A stretch of 64,000 nt of DNA from Mariprofundus sp. UBA1536. Its GTDB lineage: Bacteria > Pseudomonadota > Zetaproteobacteria > Mariprofundales > Mariprofundaceae. Both the position numbers and the translations under genes were made by a program. Below are positions 43,044 to 53,008 of this stretch, piece after piece. The notes below the pieces were generated by a model, which did no database searches, had not been told where the DNA came from, and saw only the letters and a list, made by a program, of their open reading frames with translations. Where the stretch lies: the NCBI GenBank assembly GCA_002323245.1, contig DCPU01000002.1, forward strand, positions 1 to 64,000. The letters are read 5' to 3'. Positions within the stretch are counted from its first letter, which is position 1, and each line of letters opens with the position of its first letter.

Positions 43044-45871
43044 GTAAAAAAGATATGCAGGCACCGCGCATCCGAGTTTTAGGTGCGCGGGTTCACAACC
43101 TCAAAAACATCAGTATTGATATTCCCCGTGACAAGTTGGTTGTCATTACAGGCGTATCCGGTTCGGGCAAATCTTCATTAGCCTTTGATACCCTTTATGC
43201 CGAAGGCCAGCGTCGTTACGTGGAATCATTATCTGCCTACGCCCGCCAATTCCTCGGCATCATGGAGCGCCCTGATGTGGATGCCATTGAGGGTTTATCG
43301 CCTGCTATTTCTATCGAGCAAAAAACAACCAGCCGCAATCCGCGTTCCACAGTTGGCACCATCACGGAAGTGTATGATTATCTTCGGCTTTTATTCGCCC
43401 GTGTGGGTAAACCGCATTGTCACCAATGTGGTGAAGTCATCACCTCACAACCTGCCAGCCACATCATCGACCAATTAAGCCATTTAAGTGAAAACAGCAA
43501 ATTGCAATTGCTTGCGCCGATTGCCCGCAACAAAAAAGGCGAATTCAAAAAAGAGTTGGCGCAAGCCAGTAAAGATGGTTTTGTGCGGGTGCGCATCAAT
43601 GGCGAAATTTTGGCCATTGAAGATGCGCCAGAATTGAAAAAAACATTAAAACACAATATCGAATTGGTGGTCGACCGCCTGGTCATACGTGACGGCATTC
43701 GCACCCGTTTGGCTGATTCTGTAGAAACAGCCCTGCGTTATGGCGAAGGCATGCTCATTGCCCTTGTCGGCAGCGATGAAGAGCTATTGTTCTCTGAAAA
43801 TTGCGCCTGCGCAGCTTGCGGTATTTCCTATCCTGAAATTGAACCTCGCTTATTTTCCTTTAACTCACCCGCTGGCGCTTGCAGCACATGTGATGGCATC
43901 GGCAGACAAACTATTTTTGACCCTGCTTTGGTCGTACCCAACCCCAAACTCTCATTGGATGATGGTGCCATTGCCCCATGGGGCGGCCGCGAAACATTTA
44001 TGTATCGCCAGACCATTGAATCGGTAATACGCGCCGTGGGTGGCGATATGAAGCTACCCTTTGAAAAGCTCAGCACTGAAACACAAAAAGCGCTGCTTTA
44101 CGGCACGGGCCGTTTGAAAATCGATTTCACCTTTGAAACAGCCACCCAAGCGCGCACAGTCAGCCGCCCCTTTGAAGGTGTGATTCCCAATCTCGAGCGC
44201 CGTTACCGCGAAACAAGCTCAGAAGATGTGCGCGAAGAATTATCACAATATATCAATGCTATTGATTGCCCTGCCTGCGAAGGCTCGCGCCTGAACATCA
44301 CCGCCCGCCATGTGTTGCTTGGTGATTTATCACTACCCACCATTTGCAAACTACCTTTGCGTGAAGCTCAAGATTGGATTAACAATTTATCGCTGAGCCA
44401 GCAAGATCAGGACATCGCCAACAAAGTATTGGAAGAAATCTCTGCCCGCCTTGGCTTTATGATTGAAGTAGGACTCGATTATTTATCGCTCAACCGCACT
44501 TCAGGCACCTTATCGGGCGGAGAAGCCCAGCGCATTCGCCTTGCCACGCAAATTGGCTCGGCCTTGGTGGGTGTCCTTTACATCCTTGATGAACCCTCCA
44601 TTGGCCTGCATCAACGCGATAACGACCGCTTGCTCGGCACCCTTCGCCGCTTACGTGATTTAGGCAATTCCGTGATTGTGGTTGAACACGATGAAGATGC
44701 TATCCGCACAGCAGATTTCGTTATCGACATGGGGCCACACGCTGGCGAACATGGTGGTGAGATTGTGGCTTCAGGCACCCTAAACGACATCTTAAAGGCC
44801 AAAACACTCACCTCTGATTATTTATCAGGCCGCAAAGCCATCAAGATTCCTAAGCGTAAACCTGTCAGCAAAGATCACCCCATGCTGGGCATTGAAGGCG
44901 CCACCGAACACAACTTAAAATCTGTCAAAGCTGAGTTTCCCATTGGTGTTTTCACCTGCGTTACAGGTGTGTCTGGCTCTGGAAAATCAACCTTAACCAT
45001 CGACACCCTCTACCGCGCGTTTGCTCAAGCCAAAGGCCTGAAAACAGAGCGTATTGGCCGCCACACAGCTTTGATCGGCGAGCATCAGCTTGATAAAATC
45101 ATTGATATCGACCAAAGCCCGATTGGCCGAACCCCACGCTCAAACCCAGCCACATACACAGGATTATTTACACCCATTCGTGAGTTGTTTGCCGCTGTGC
45201 CCGAATCCAGAGCCCGTGGCTATAAGCCTGGTCGTTTCTCGTTTAACGTCAAAGGCGGCCGCTGCGAAGCATGTGAGGGTGATGGTCTCATCAAAGTTGA
45301 AATGCACTTCTTACCAGATGTGTATGTGCAATGCGAAACCTGCCAAGGCAAACGTTACAACCGTGAAACATTGGATGTACGTTACAAAGGCAAAACCATT
45401 GATGAAGTATTGAACATGACAGTTGAAGAAGGCGCCACCTTCTTTGACAGCGTGCCAAGCTTAAAAAACAAACTACTCACCCTCGAACAAGTGGGTCTTG
45501 GTTATATCCGTTTGGGTCAAGCAGCCACCACACTTTCTGGCGGCGAAGCTCAACGGGTTAAACTTGCCAAAGAACTAGCCCGCAAAGCCACTGGCGATAC
45601 GCTTTATATCCTTGATGAACCCACCACAGGCCTGCATTTTGCTGATGTCGATAAACTGCTGGATGTATTGCATGCCTTGGTTGATCGCGGCAATACTGTG
45701 ATTGTCATTGAGCATAATTTAGATGTCATCAAAACTGCCGATTGGATTATCGATATGGGTCCAGAAGGCGGGGATAAGGGCGGTGAAGTGGTGATTGCAG
45801 GCACACCAGAAACGGTCGCCAAATGCAAAGCTTCGTGGACAGGCCGTTACCTACAATCACATTTGAAGTGA
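43040..45871 (+). CDS. uvrA: Excinuclease ABC subunit A
   Basis: UvrA is the damage-recognition ABC ATPase of nucleotide excision repair. The 943-residue length is standard. Two Walker A motifs (GVSGSGKSSLAFDTLYAEGQ near 37 and GVSGSGKSTLTIDTL near 640), two ABC signatures (LSGGEAQR twice), and zinc-finger cysteines (CHQCGE; CEACEGDGLIK and CETCQGKRYN) are visible. No SOS box was identified upstream, since the gene overlaps ppnP. Confidence 0.98.
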   Translation: MSKKDMQAPRIRVLGARVHNLKNISIDIPRDKLVVITGVSGSGKSSLAFDTLYAEGQRRYVESLSAYARQFLGIMERPDVDAIEGLSPAISIEQKTTSRNPRSTVGTITEVYDYLRLLFARVGKPHCHQCGEVITSQPASHIIDQLSHLSENSKLQLLAPIARNKKGEFKKELAQASKDGFVRVRINGEILAIEDAPELKKTLKHNIELVVDRLVIRDGIRTRLADSVETALRYGEGMLIALVGSDEELLFSENCACAACGISYPEIEPRLFSFNSPAGACSTCDGIGRQTIFDPALVVPNPKLSLDDGAIAPWGGRETFMYRQTIESVIRAVGGDMKLPFEKLSTETQKALLYGTGRLKIDFTFETATQARTVSRPFEGVIPNLERRYRETSSEDVREELSQYINAIDCPACEGSRLNITARHVLLGDLSLPTICKLPLREAQDWINNLSLSQQDQDIANKVLEEISARLGFMIEVGLDYLSLNRTSGTLSGGEAQRIRLATQIGSALVGVLYILDEPSIGLHQRDNDRLLGTLRRLRDLGNSVIVVEHDEDAIRTADFVIDMGPHAGEHGGEIVASGTLNDILKAKTLTSDYLSGRKAIKIPKRKPVSKDHPMLGIEGATEHNLKSVKAEFPIGVFTCVTGVSGSGKSTLTIDTLYRAFAQAKGLKTERIGRHTALIGEHQLDKIIDIDQSPIGRTPRSNPATYTGLFTPIRELFAAVPESRARGYKPGRFSFNVKGGRCEACEGDGLIKVEMHFLPDVYVQCETCQGKRYNRETLDVRYKGKTIDEVLNMTVEEGATFFDSVPSLKNKLLTLEQVGLGYIRLGQAATTLSGGEAQRVKLAKELARKATGDTLYILDEPTTGLHFADVDKLLDVLHALVDRGNTVIVIEHNLDVIKTADWIIDMGPEGGDKGGEVVIAGTPETVAKCKASWTGRYLQSHLK

Positions 45872-45998
45872 CCTTAAGCCGCTTCATGATAGCTTGCGCC
45901 GCGATAGATGAGACACACTTGCTCTTAAACTAATAATTTGAAAAAGATTTTAAATTGTTACGTTCTTTAAATTTTGTTGATGAAAAAGAGGTATAACT

Positions 45999-46766
45999 AT
46001 GTTGTTTGTTGCCGTTCGTGCTGCGCGCCGTGCTGGAGATATGATTCTACGCCACTATGAGGATCGTGATTCTTATAAAGTAAAACAAAAAACAGACCGC
46101 GATTTTGTAACTGAAATCGATCAGCGTGCTGAAAGCATCATCATCAACGAAATTCTCAAACATTACCCCAATCACGGCATTATCGCCGAAGAATCCAAAC
46201 CCAAGAATCCTGATGCTGATATCCAATGGCATATCGACCCATTGGACGGCACCACCAATTTTGTACATGGCTACCCGCATTTTGCAGTGTCTATTGCTGC
46301 TTGGCAGCGCGGCAAACCATTGTTGGCAGTGGTGCACGATCCTATGCGCAATGAAACGTTTGAAGCCAAAAGCGGTGGCGGCGCCTTTCTTAATCGCCGT
46401 CGTTTGCGTGTAAGCGAATGTAAAAATATCAAAAATGCCATTTTTGCTTCTGGCTTACCCCCTTACAACCGTGAAGATTTGGATAATTTCCAAAAGCGTA
46501 TGGATATATGTATGCGTAGTGCTGATGGCTATCGTCGTGGCGGTTCTGCCGCCCTTGATTTGGCTTACGTGGCTGCTGGTCGTATTGATGCTTACTGGGA
46601 ATCAGGCCTTAAATCTTGGGACATTGCTGCTGGTGTCTTGTTGGTGCAAGAAGCTGGTGGCCTTGCCACTGGTTTAGAAGGACAAAGTGTTGATTTAAAC
46701 AAAGGTGATGTATTGGTGGGCAATGGTGAAATGCACCATGCATTCCAAAAAATTCTTAAGCTTTAA
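45999..46766 (+). CDS. suhB: Inositol-1-monophosphatase family protein
   Basis: A 255-residue Mg-dependent phosphatase. Metal-site motifs: DFVTEIDQRAE, IAEES, DPLDGTTNFVHGYPHFAVSIA and WDIAAGVLLVQEAGG. In proteobacteria SuhB also binds RNA polymerase as an rRNA antitermination factor. A GAGG ribosome-binding site precedes the ATG. It is followed by a strong bidirectional terminator. Confidence 0.95.
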   Translation: MLFVAVRAARRAGDMILRHYEDRDSYKVKQKTDRDFVTEIDQRAESIIINEILKHYPNHGIIAEESKPKNPDADIQWHIDPLDGTTNFVHGYPHFAVSIAAWQRGKPLLAVVHDPMRNETFEAKSGGGAFLNRRRLRVSECKNIKNAIFASGLPPYNREDLDNFQKRMDICMRSADGYRRGGSAALDLAYVAAGRIDAYWESGLKSWDIAAGVLLVQEAGGLATGLEGQSVDLNKGDVLVGNGEMHHAFQKILKL

Positions 46767-46794
46767 TCGTTTAACTTAAAAAAAACACACATAA

Positions 46795-46823
46795 AAAAAG
46801 GCCGCTCATGGAGCGGCCTTTTT
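46795..46823. terminator. Bidirectional terminator between suhB and glnN
   Basis: A perfect 13-bp stem (AAAAAGGCCGCTC with GAGCGGCCTTTTT) with a 3-base ATG loop has A-tract and T-tract flanks suitable for both strands. It lies between convergent suhB and glnN. Confidence 0.92.
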
Positions 46824-46844
46824 CGTTGGTCTTGATGTTAGCGA

Positions 46845-49019
46845 TTACTTAATAAACAACATTTCGCTGTATTTAGGCAATGGCCACAATGCGTCATCCA
46901 CTTCCATTTCAAGCGCATCAGCATGCTCACGAACTTCCGCCATCAATGGGCGAATTTCTTTGGCCATGTATTGAAGGTGCGCTTCAGTAGAATCAAAATC
47001 ATGTTTCGCTGCAGCAGCATTGAGCTTAGCCACAGCAGCCATCATGCCGTTGATAGAGGATGCAACAGTTTTCGCTGTTGAATCATCAAGATCCACACCC
47101 AAATCAGCCATAGCTGCATTGGCAACGCCCAAGTCAGACAAATAATTCATGGCAGCTGGATAGATGCTTGTTTTTGCCAAGTCACTCACCAATTTCGCTT
47201 CCACTTCAATGGCCAAGATATATTGCTCTGCATACACTGCAAAACGGCTTTCAAGCTCAACAGGCGACAATACGCCAGTGTTTTTGAATAACGCAATGAC
47301 TTCTTTATCACGAAGATAAGGCAAAGCATCAGCAGTGGTTGGTAAGTTTTTCAAGCCGCGTTCTGCAACAGCCGCTTCATGCCAAGCGCTTGAGTAGCCA
47401 TCGCCACCAAACACCACATTGCTGTGTTTATTCATCAATTCTTTAAGTACAGCAACAACGGCGTCAGCTTTTGAAGTGCCTTTTTTCAATTCAGCTTCAA
47501 GCTTTTCAGCTATCCAATTGAGTGAATCAGCAAGCATGGTGTTCATCGCCACCAATGGGCCAGACACAGATTGATTAGAACCCACGGCACGGAATTCGAA
47601 ACGGTTACCCGTGAAAGCAAATGGTGATGTGCGGTTACGGTCGCCTGGATCACGGTCGAATTTTAAGATTTGAGATAGACCCAAATCCATTTCGCCGCCA
47701 TCTGTTGAAGCATGGACTTTTCCTTCTTGGATGTTTTTAAACACTTTTTCCAACTGATCGCCCAAATAAACAGACATAATCGCTGGTGGCGCTTCGTTGG
47801 CACCCAAACGGTGGTCGTTTGAAGCAGTTGCAATCACAGCGCGAAGCAATGGGCCAAATTTATGCACACCGCGAATCACAGCGCCGCAGAACAACAAGAA
47901 GTTGAGGTTGTCATGAGGGGTCTTGCCTGGATCAAGCAAGTTACCTTGTGTTGCGTTACCCACAGACCAGTTCACGTGTTTACCTGAGCCGTTGATGCCA
48001 GCAAATGGTTTTTCATGAAGCAAGCAAATGAAGCCATGTTTTTTCGCAGTAGCTTTAAGCAAGGTCATCATCAATTGTTGGTGATCCGCTGCAATATTGG
48101 CTGATTCATAATATGGCGCGATTTCAAATTGACCTGGTGCCACTTCGTTGTGATGCGTTTTTGCAGGGATACCCAAGCGATAAAGCTGGTCTTCCAAGTC
48201 TTGCATATACACTTGCACACGCGCAGGGATTGCACCGAAATAATGGTCATCAAATTGTTGGCCTTTGGCTGCAGGCGCACCAAACAATGAACGACCAGCA
48301 AGCAACAAATCAGGGCGCGCGTTAGCAAAGTTTGCATCCACCAAGAAATACTCTTGTTCTGCGCCGCAGCTTGAATTCAATTGCGCGATTTCTGTTTCGC
48401 CCATCAACGACAATACTTTTTGTGCCGCTTTGTTCATTGCTGCATTTGAGCGCAACAATGGGATTTTCTTATCCAAAGCTTCGCCGGTCCAAGACATAAA
48501 CACGGATGGAATCATCAAGGTAGAACCGTTGTCAGTGTGCATGATGTATGCTGGGCTGGTTGGATCCCAAGCGGTGTAACCACGCGCTGAGTTGGTCATG
48601 CGCAAGCTGCCGTTGGGGAATGATGAACCATCTGGTTCACCTTTGATCAATAGGCTGCCGCTAAATTCAGTAATGGCGTTGCCTTCAGAGCTGGTGACAA
48701 TAAAACCATCATGCTTTTCAGCGGTAATATTGGTCATCGGATAGAAAATGTGTGAGTAGAATTTTGCGCCTTTAGCAATGGCCCATTCTTTCATGCCCGC
48801 AGCCACAACTTCTGCTACAGCCGGATCAAGCGGTGCGCCTGTCTCAGCAGTTCTCTTCATGGCTTTATAGGCAGTTTTTGAAAGTGCTTCTTCCATTTTT
48901 GCCATATTGAACACATCACATGCCCAAATTTTTCCAAGTGGTTCTGTTGCTTTTACAGCCAACGGTTCACGATTGGTAATTTGATAGATGGCTTGCACCC
49001 GAGTTTCATTTCCGCTCAT
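46845..49019 (-). CDS. glnN: Glutamine synthetase type III
   Basis: This 724-residue ammonia-assimilating enzyme belongs to the large GSIII class (about 700 residues or more), not the 470-residue GSI. Motifs include AEKHDGFIVTSS at the N-terminal half, SSCGAEQEYFLVD, KTHHNEVAPGQFEIAP, GINGSGKHVNWSVG and FEFRAVGSNQSVSGP. GSIII occurs in Bacteroidetes, cyanobacteria and scattered others; no GSI gene is in the window. An exact sigma-54 promoter motif lies 53 bases upstream, which implies control by nitrogen status. Confidence 0.95.
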   Translation of the reverse strand: MSGNETRVQAIYQITNREPLAVKATEPLGKIWACDVFNMAKMEEALSKTAYKAMKRTAETGAPLDPAVAEVVAAGMKEWAIAKGAKFYSHIFYPMTNITAEKHDGFIVTSSEGNAITEFSGSLLIKGEPDGSSFPNGSLRMTNSARGYTAWDPTSPAYIMHTDNGSTLMIPSVFMSWTGEALDKKIPLLRSNAAMNKAAQKVLSLMGETEIAQLNSSCGAEQEYFLVDANFANARPDLLLAGRSLFGAPAAKGQQFDDHYFGAIPARVQVYMQDLEDQLYRLGIPAKTHHNEVAPGQFEIAPYYESANIAADHQQLMMTLLKATAKKHGFICLLHEKPFAGINGSGKHVNWSVGNATQGNLLDPGKTPHDNLNFLLFCGAVIRGVHKFGPLLRAVIATASNDHRLGANEAPPAIMSVYLGDQLEKVFKNIQEGKVHASTDGGEMDLGLSQILKFDRDPGDRNRTSPFAFTGNRFEFRAVGSNQSVSGPLVAMNTMLADSLNWIAEKLEAELKKGTSKADAVVAVLKELMNKHSNVVFGGDGYSSAWHEAAVAERGLKNLPTTADALPYLRDKEVIALFKNTGVLSPVELESRFAVYAEQYILAIEVEAKLVSDLAKTSIYPAAMNYLSDLGVANAAMADLGVDLDDSTAKTVASSINGMMAAVAKLNAAAAKHDFDSTEAHLQYMAKEIRPLMAEVREHADALEMEVDDALWPLPKYSEMLFIK

Positions 49020-49071
49020 TTGATTTCCTCACCTTTATGGTATCCATTTTATAAAATATTGCAGCAGTATA

Positions 49072-49086
49072 GCAATGATAGTGCCA
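49072..49086 (-). promoter_or_regulatory. Sigma-54 promoter of glnN
   Basis: On the minus strand the sequence TGGCACTATCATTGC is an exact match to the -24/-12 consensus TGGCAC-N5-TTGC. The GC of the -12 element lies 53 bases before the glnN ATG, leaving room for a 5' leader of about 40 bases. An inverted CAAAG-N9-CTTTG (49121-49139) upstream is a possible activator site. The remainder of the 49020-49338 gap shows no gene; it also must hold the divergent zwf promoter, which I could not define. Confidence 0.8.
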
Positions 49087-49338
49087 AAGAAAGAAGCTAT
49101 ATATAACAATGTCTTAACTACAAAGCATAGTCAACTTTGCCTATAAAATAACCTCTAAATGCTTTTTTATTATGCAATCTAGAATTTTATCTGCGGCGCA
49201 CAGCAATGACTCTCGCATATTCGAAGCGTATCAGCGGGGAGGTAAAATAACGACAAAATGCTTGGTTTCAAGCTTACTTTAACACTGAATGATAAAAATA
49301 TGTGCGAAAAAGCAGCAAAGGGGTAAGGTGCCGCGCAT

Positions 49339-51348
49339 ATGAGCAACATTCAAAACCCTATAAACCCAGAAATTGCACCTGATTTTATCTCTGCACTGCA
49401 GTTTCAAGAAACACCACCAATCCCTTGCGTGATTGTCATTTTTGGTGCCTCTGGGGATTTGACCAAACGTTTGCTCATCCCGTCATTATTTAATCTCTAC
49501 AACGACAATTTATTGCCCGATGATTTTGCAATTTTGGGCGTGGCTATGGATGAATATACCACATCCAGTTTCCGTGAACGCATGAGCGAGGATGTGCGTA
49601 CATTTTCTCGTCGAGAATCCTTTAACGATGCCTCTTGGGATAAATTTTGCGAGCGCATTCACTACATGAAAGGCAAGTTTGATGAGGAATCAACTTACCG
49701 TCAGCTCTCGAAGTTTCTCGACGCACTCAATGGCCGCCACGACACCTTTGGCAATGTGCTCTTTTATATGGCTACGCCACCATCGGTGTTTGGTATGATT
49801 TCCAATGGCTTGCAGGTGCAAGGCCTCAACACCGAAGATGATGGCTGGCGCCGCATCATTGTGGAAAAACCCTTTGGCACAGACCTCGCGTCAGCCACAG
49901 CGCTCAACAAGGAAATCCTCACTTATTGGAAGGAAAGCCAAGTTTACCGCATCGACCATTACCTGGGCAAAGAAGCCGTGCAAAACCTGCTCGCTTTCCG
50001 CTTTGCCAATGGCATGTTTGAGCCACTTTGGAATCGCACCCATATTGATCACATTCAAATCACCGCCACTGAAGAAGTGGGCGTGGAATGGCGTGGTGGT
50101 TATTACGATAAATCGGGCGTTGTGCGCGATATGTTACAAAACCATCTCTTTCAGATGATGGCGTATTTATGTATGGAGCCACCCACATCCTTTGATGCTG
50201 AAGCCATTCGTAACGAAAAATACAAACTGCTTAGCGCTATTCGCATTTTAAAACCACATGAAATCGCCGAACATGCTATCCGTGGCCAATATGGTGAGGG
50301 TGTTAAGCGTGATGGAACCCCAGCCAAGGCTTACCGCGATGAGCACTTGGTGGACCCCAACTCCAATACAGAAACCTATGCAGCTTTAAAATTGCGTATC
50401 GACAACTGGCGCTGGCATGGCGTGCCCGTTTATCTGCGCTCAGGCAAAGGCCTGCGCACCAAATCCACTGAAATTGTGGTGCAATTTCGCGAAGCGCCTG
50501 AGTTTACATTCCGCGGCACACCTGCGGCAGATCAACTCGAAGCCAACCAATTGATTTTCCGTGTGAACCCCAAAGAAGGCATTGAATTGCGTTTCTTGGC
50601 CAAACGCCCTGGCCCATCTTTACATATGCGTAAAGTCAATATGCGCTTTGAATATGATGAGGCATTTGTGGCCCAACCCGGTACAGGTTACGAAACCATG
50701 CTTTACGATTGCATGCGTGGCGACCCATCGCTGTTTTCTCGCTCGGATTTGGTGGAAACATCCTGGCGCATTGTACAGCCCGTGCTTGATGCTTGGGCCA
50801 ATGAAAAAGCTACCCATTTTCCCAATTACCCCTTTGGTTCATGGGGGCCAAAAGCAGCATTTGAGTTATTATCACCATCGCGCCGCCGCTGGTTGGCACG
50901 CACACCCAAACAAGCATTAGAACGCATTCCTATGTTTGAGGGTAGCGGCGACACCATGTTGCGCGCCTTTGCCATGATGCTCAAACCCGTTGTATTCAAT
51001 GCCGGCGATCGCATTGTGCGCCACGGTAGCGAAGGTCATGAGCTGTTTTTTATTGAGATGGGCAGCATTGAGATTGTGGATCCCAACGAAAAAGTGTTGC
51101 AAACGCTAAATGCAGGCGAAGTTTTTGGTGAGCTGAGCTTGCTGGTGACCAAAAAACGCCAAGCCAGTGCTTATGCCAAAACCTATTGCGCCTTATACCT
51201 CATGGATAAACGCGATTTCTGTAAAGTATTGATGGACAGACCCATCTTTGCGGAGCGTATGATGAAAGTAGCTAGAGAACGCTACAATGTCATCGTCGAT
51301 GCCCGAGAGTGGCTGGAATCAGCAGATATTCCCGCCGCACCCCAATAA
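49339..51348 (+). CDS. zwf: Glucose-6-phosphate dehydrogenase fused to cNMP-binding domain
   Basis: The 669-residue protein has a complete G6PD (residues about 25-510), with the NADP motif GASGDLTKR at 36-44 and the substrate signature RIDHYLGKE at 204-212. It is followed by a cyclic nucleotide-binding (CAP_ED-like) domain at about 531-650. That domain carries GDRIVRHGSEGHELFFIEMG and the phosphate-binding cassette FGELSLL with the conserved Arg in KKRQAS. Normal G6PD is about 490-510 residues, so the extra domain is unusual. No stop or frameshift separates them. It is first in zwf-gnd-pgl, the oxidative pentose phosphate set. Allosteric control by a cyclic nucleotide is inference. Confidence 0.9.
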   Translation: MSNIQNPINPEIAPDFISALQFQETPPIPCVIVIFGASGDLTKRLLIPSLFNLYNDNLLPDDFAILGVAMDEYTTSSFRERMSEDVRTFSRRESFNDASWDKFCERIHYMKGKFDEESTYRQLSKFLDALNGRHDTFGNVLFYMATPPSVFGMISNGLQVQGLNTEDDGWRRIIVEKPFGTDLASATALNKEILTYWKESQVYRIDHYLGKEAVQNLLAFRFANGMFEPLWNRTHIDHIQITATEEVGVEWRGGYYDKSGVVRDMLQNHLFQMMAYLCMEPPTSFDAEAIRNEKYKLLSAIRILKPHEIAEHAIRGQYGEGVKRDGTPAKAYRDEHLVDPNSNTETYAALKLRIDNWRWHGVPVYLRSGKGLRTKSTEIVVQFREAPEFTFRGTPAADQLEANQLIFRVNPKEGIELRFLAKRPGPSLHMRKVNMRFEYDEAFVAQPGTGYETMLYDCMRGDPSLFSRSDLVETSWRIVQPVLDAWANEKATHFPNYPFGSWGPKAAFELLSPSRRRWLARTPKQALERIPMFEGSGDTMLRAFAMMLKPVVFNAGDRIVRHGSEGHELFFIEMGSIEIVDPNEKVLQTLNAGEVFGELSLLVTKKRQASAYAKTYCALYLMDKRDFCKVLMDRPIFAERMMKVARERYNVIVDAREWLESADIPAAPQ

Positions 51349-51391
51349 ATTTAGAATCGAAACAAAATAAACTGCAAAAGCGGAGAAAAAT

Positions 51392-52312
51392 ATGAAACTG
51401 GCAATGATTGGATTGGGTCGCATGGGCGGCAATATGGTCAAACGATTGATGCAAGGCGACCATGAAGTGGTGGCTTTTGATGTGGATGCCGCACCCGGCC
51501 AAGCCTTGGCCGCAGAATTTAACAATGTCTCTACAGCCAGCAACCTAAGCGATGTTATCAAACAACTACCAAGCCCACGCGTGATTTGGGTGATGGTGCC
51601 CCATCAATTTGTGGATGGCACTATCAGCAACCTACTTGAAGCTGGCCTTGAAGCTGGGGATTTAATCATCGATGGCGGCAACTCCAATTACAAAGACGGC
51701 CAACGCCGTGGCAATGAGCTCGCCGAGAAAGGTATCTTGTTTGCGGATTGCGGTACATCAGGCGGCGTCTGGGGCTTGCAAAATGGTTATTCATTGATGA
51801 TTGGTGGCGAAAAAGCCGCTATTGATTTGATAGCACCAGCGCTGACTACCATGGCATCCGACAACGGGAAAGGCTGGGGACATATGGGCCCGGTGGGTTC
51901 GGGGCATTTCGTGAAAATGGTCCACAACGGTATTGAATACGGCATGATGCAAGCTTTCGCTGAAGGTTATGAAATCATGAAGGCCAAAGAAGAATTTGAT
52001 TTGGATATGCATCAAATTTCTCGCGTTTGGCAGCATGGCTCTGTGGTCAGCTCATGGCTCTTGGATTTAACGGGTGATGCGCTTGAGCAAGATGTGGAGC
52101 TATCTTCATTGTCTGATTGGATGGATGATTCAGGTGAAGGTCGCTGGACAGTGAATGAATCCATCGACTTGGGCATCCCTGCCCCAGTATTGACGCTGGC
52201 TTTGCAAATGCGTTTCCGCAGTCGTCAAAAAGATGCCTATGCGGGTAAAATTGTGAATGCCCAACGCGCTGGTTTTGGTGGTCACGCCATCAAACCTGCA
52301 GTGAAGAAATAA
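51392..52312 (+). CDS. gnd: 6-phosphogluconate dehydrogenase (short, decarboxylating)
   Basis: A 306-residue protein of the short 6PGDH class. The Rossmann motif MIGLGRMGGNMVKRL, IIDGGNSNYKDG, CGTSGGVWGLQNGYSLMIGG and HFVKMVHNGIEYGMMQA are diagnostic. The short form lacks the C-terminal repeat half of E. coli Gnd and is often NAD-preferring. A GGAG ribosome-binding site precedes the ATG. It lies 43 bases after zwf. Confidence 0.93.
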   Translation: MKLAMIGLGRMGGNMVKRLMQGDHEVVAFDVDAAPGQALAAEFNNVSTASNLSDVIKQLPSPRVIWVMVPHQFVDGTISNLLEAGLEAGDLIIDGGNSNYKDGQRRGNELAEKGILFADCGTSGGVWGLQNGYSLMIGGEKAAIDLIAPALTTMASDNGKGWGHMGPVGSGHFVKMVHNGIEYGMMQAFAEGYEIMKAKEEFDLDMHQISRVWQHGSVVSSWLLDLTGDALEQDVELSSLSDWMDDSGEGRWTVNESIDLGIPAPVLTLALQMRFRSRQKDAYAGKIVNAQRAGFGGHAIKPAVKK

Positions 52313-52321
52313 GCTAAGTTC

Positions 52322-53002
52322 ATGTTTTTCGATACGGTTTCAGTGAAACATTTTGAAAGCGGTAGCGCAGCTGCTGCTTTTGTGGCCGATGCCGTATCAC
52401 AAGCGTGTAAAGACGCAGTGGCCAAGCGCGGTGTATTTCACTGGGTCTTAGCGGGCGGCGGCACACCTGAATTAAGTTATCGCTTGCTTGGTGATGCTGA
52501 TTTGGATTGGGCTGCTGTACATATTTGGTTTGGTGATGAGCGCGCCTTACCCCAAGGTCATGCTGATCGCAATGAAACTATGGCCAGAAAAGCATTGCTT
52601 GATGTGGTGCCCATTCCTGCGGCCAATATCCACAGCATCATATTTGAAACGACTACAGACAATGCTGCAGCTGCCTATACAGAAGAAGTAAAAGCAGTGG
52701 ATGCCTTTGATTTGGTATTGCTCGGCATGGGCGAAGATGGGCATACCGCCAGCTTGTTCCCCAACAATCCTGCGCTAAGTAACAACGCATTAGCTGTGCC
52801 AGTCCACAACTCACCCAAGCCGCCTGCTGAGCGCGTCAGCTTGAGCTTTAAGGCGCTGAACAATCATCGCCAAGCCATGATTTTGGCCACTGGCGCATCC
52901 AAAGCAGATATTCTGCAAGCCATCAACAAAGGTGAAGATTTACCTGTTTGCCACATCAACGATGCACTTTGGGTTTTCGACCAAGCAGCTTGGCCCAACT
53001 AA
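52322..53002 (+). CDS. pgl: 6-phosphogluconolactonase
   Basis: A 226-residue SOL/DevB-type lactonase with the motifs LAGGGTPELSYRLL, FGDERALPQGHADRNETMA, and LGMGEDGHTASLFPN. It hydrolyses the zwf product, completing the oxidative branch in one operon. Starts 9 bases after gnd. Confidence 0.95.
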   Translation: MFFDTVSVKHFESGSAAAAFVADAVSQACKDAVAKRGVFHWVLAGGGTPELSYRLLGDADLDWAAVHIWFGDERALPQGHADRNETMARKALLDVVPIPAANIHSIIFETTTDNAAAAYTEEVKAVDAFDLVLLGMGEDGHTASLFPNNPALSNNALAVPVHNSPKPPAERVSLSFKALNNHRQAMILATGASKADILQAINKGEDLPVCHINDALWVFDQAAWPN

Positions 53003-53008
53003 ACCAGC

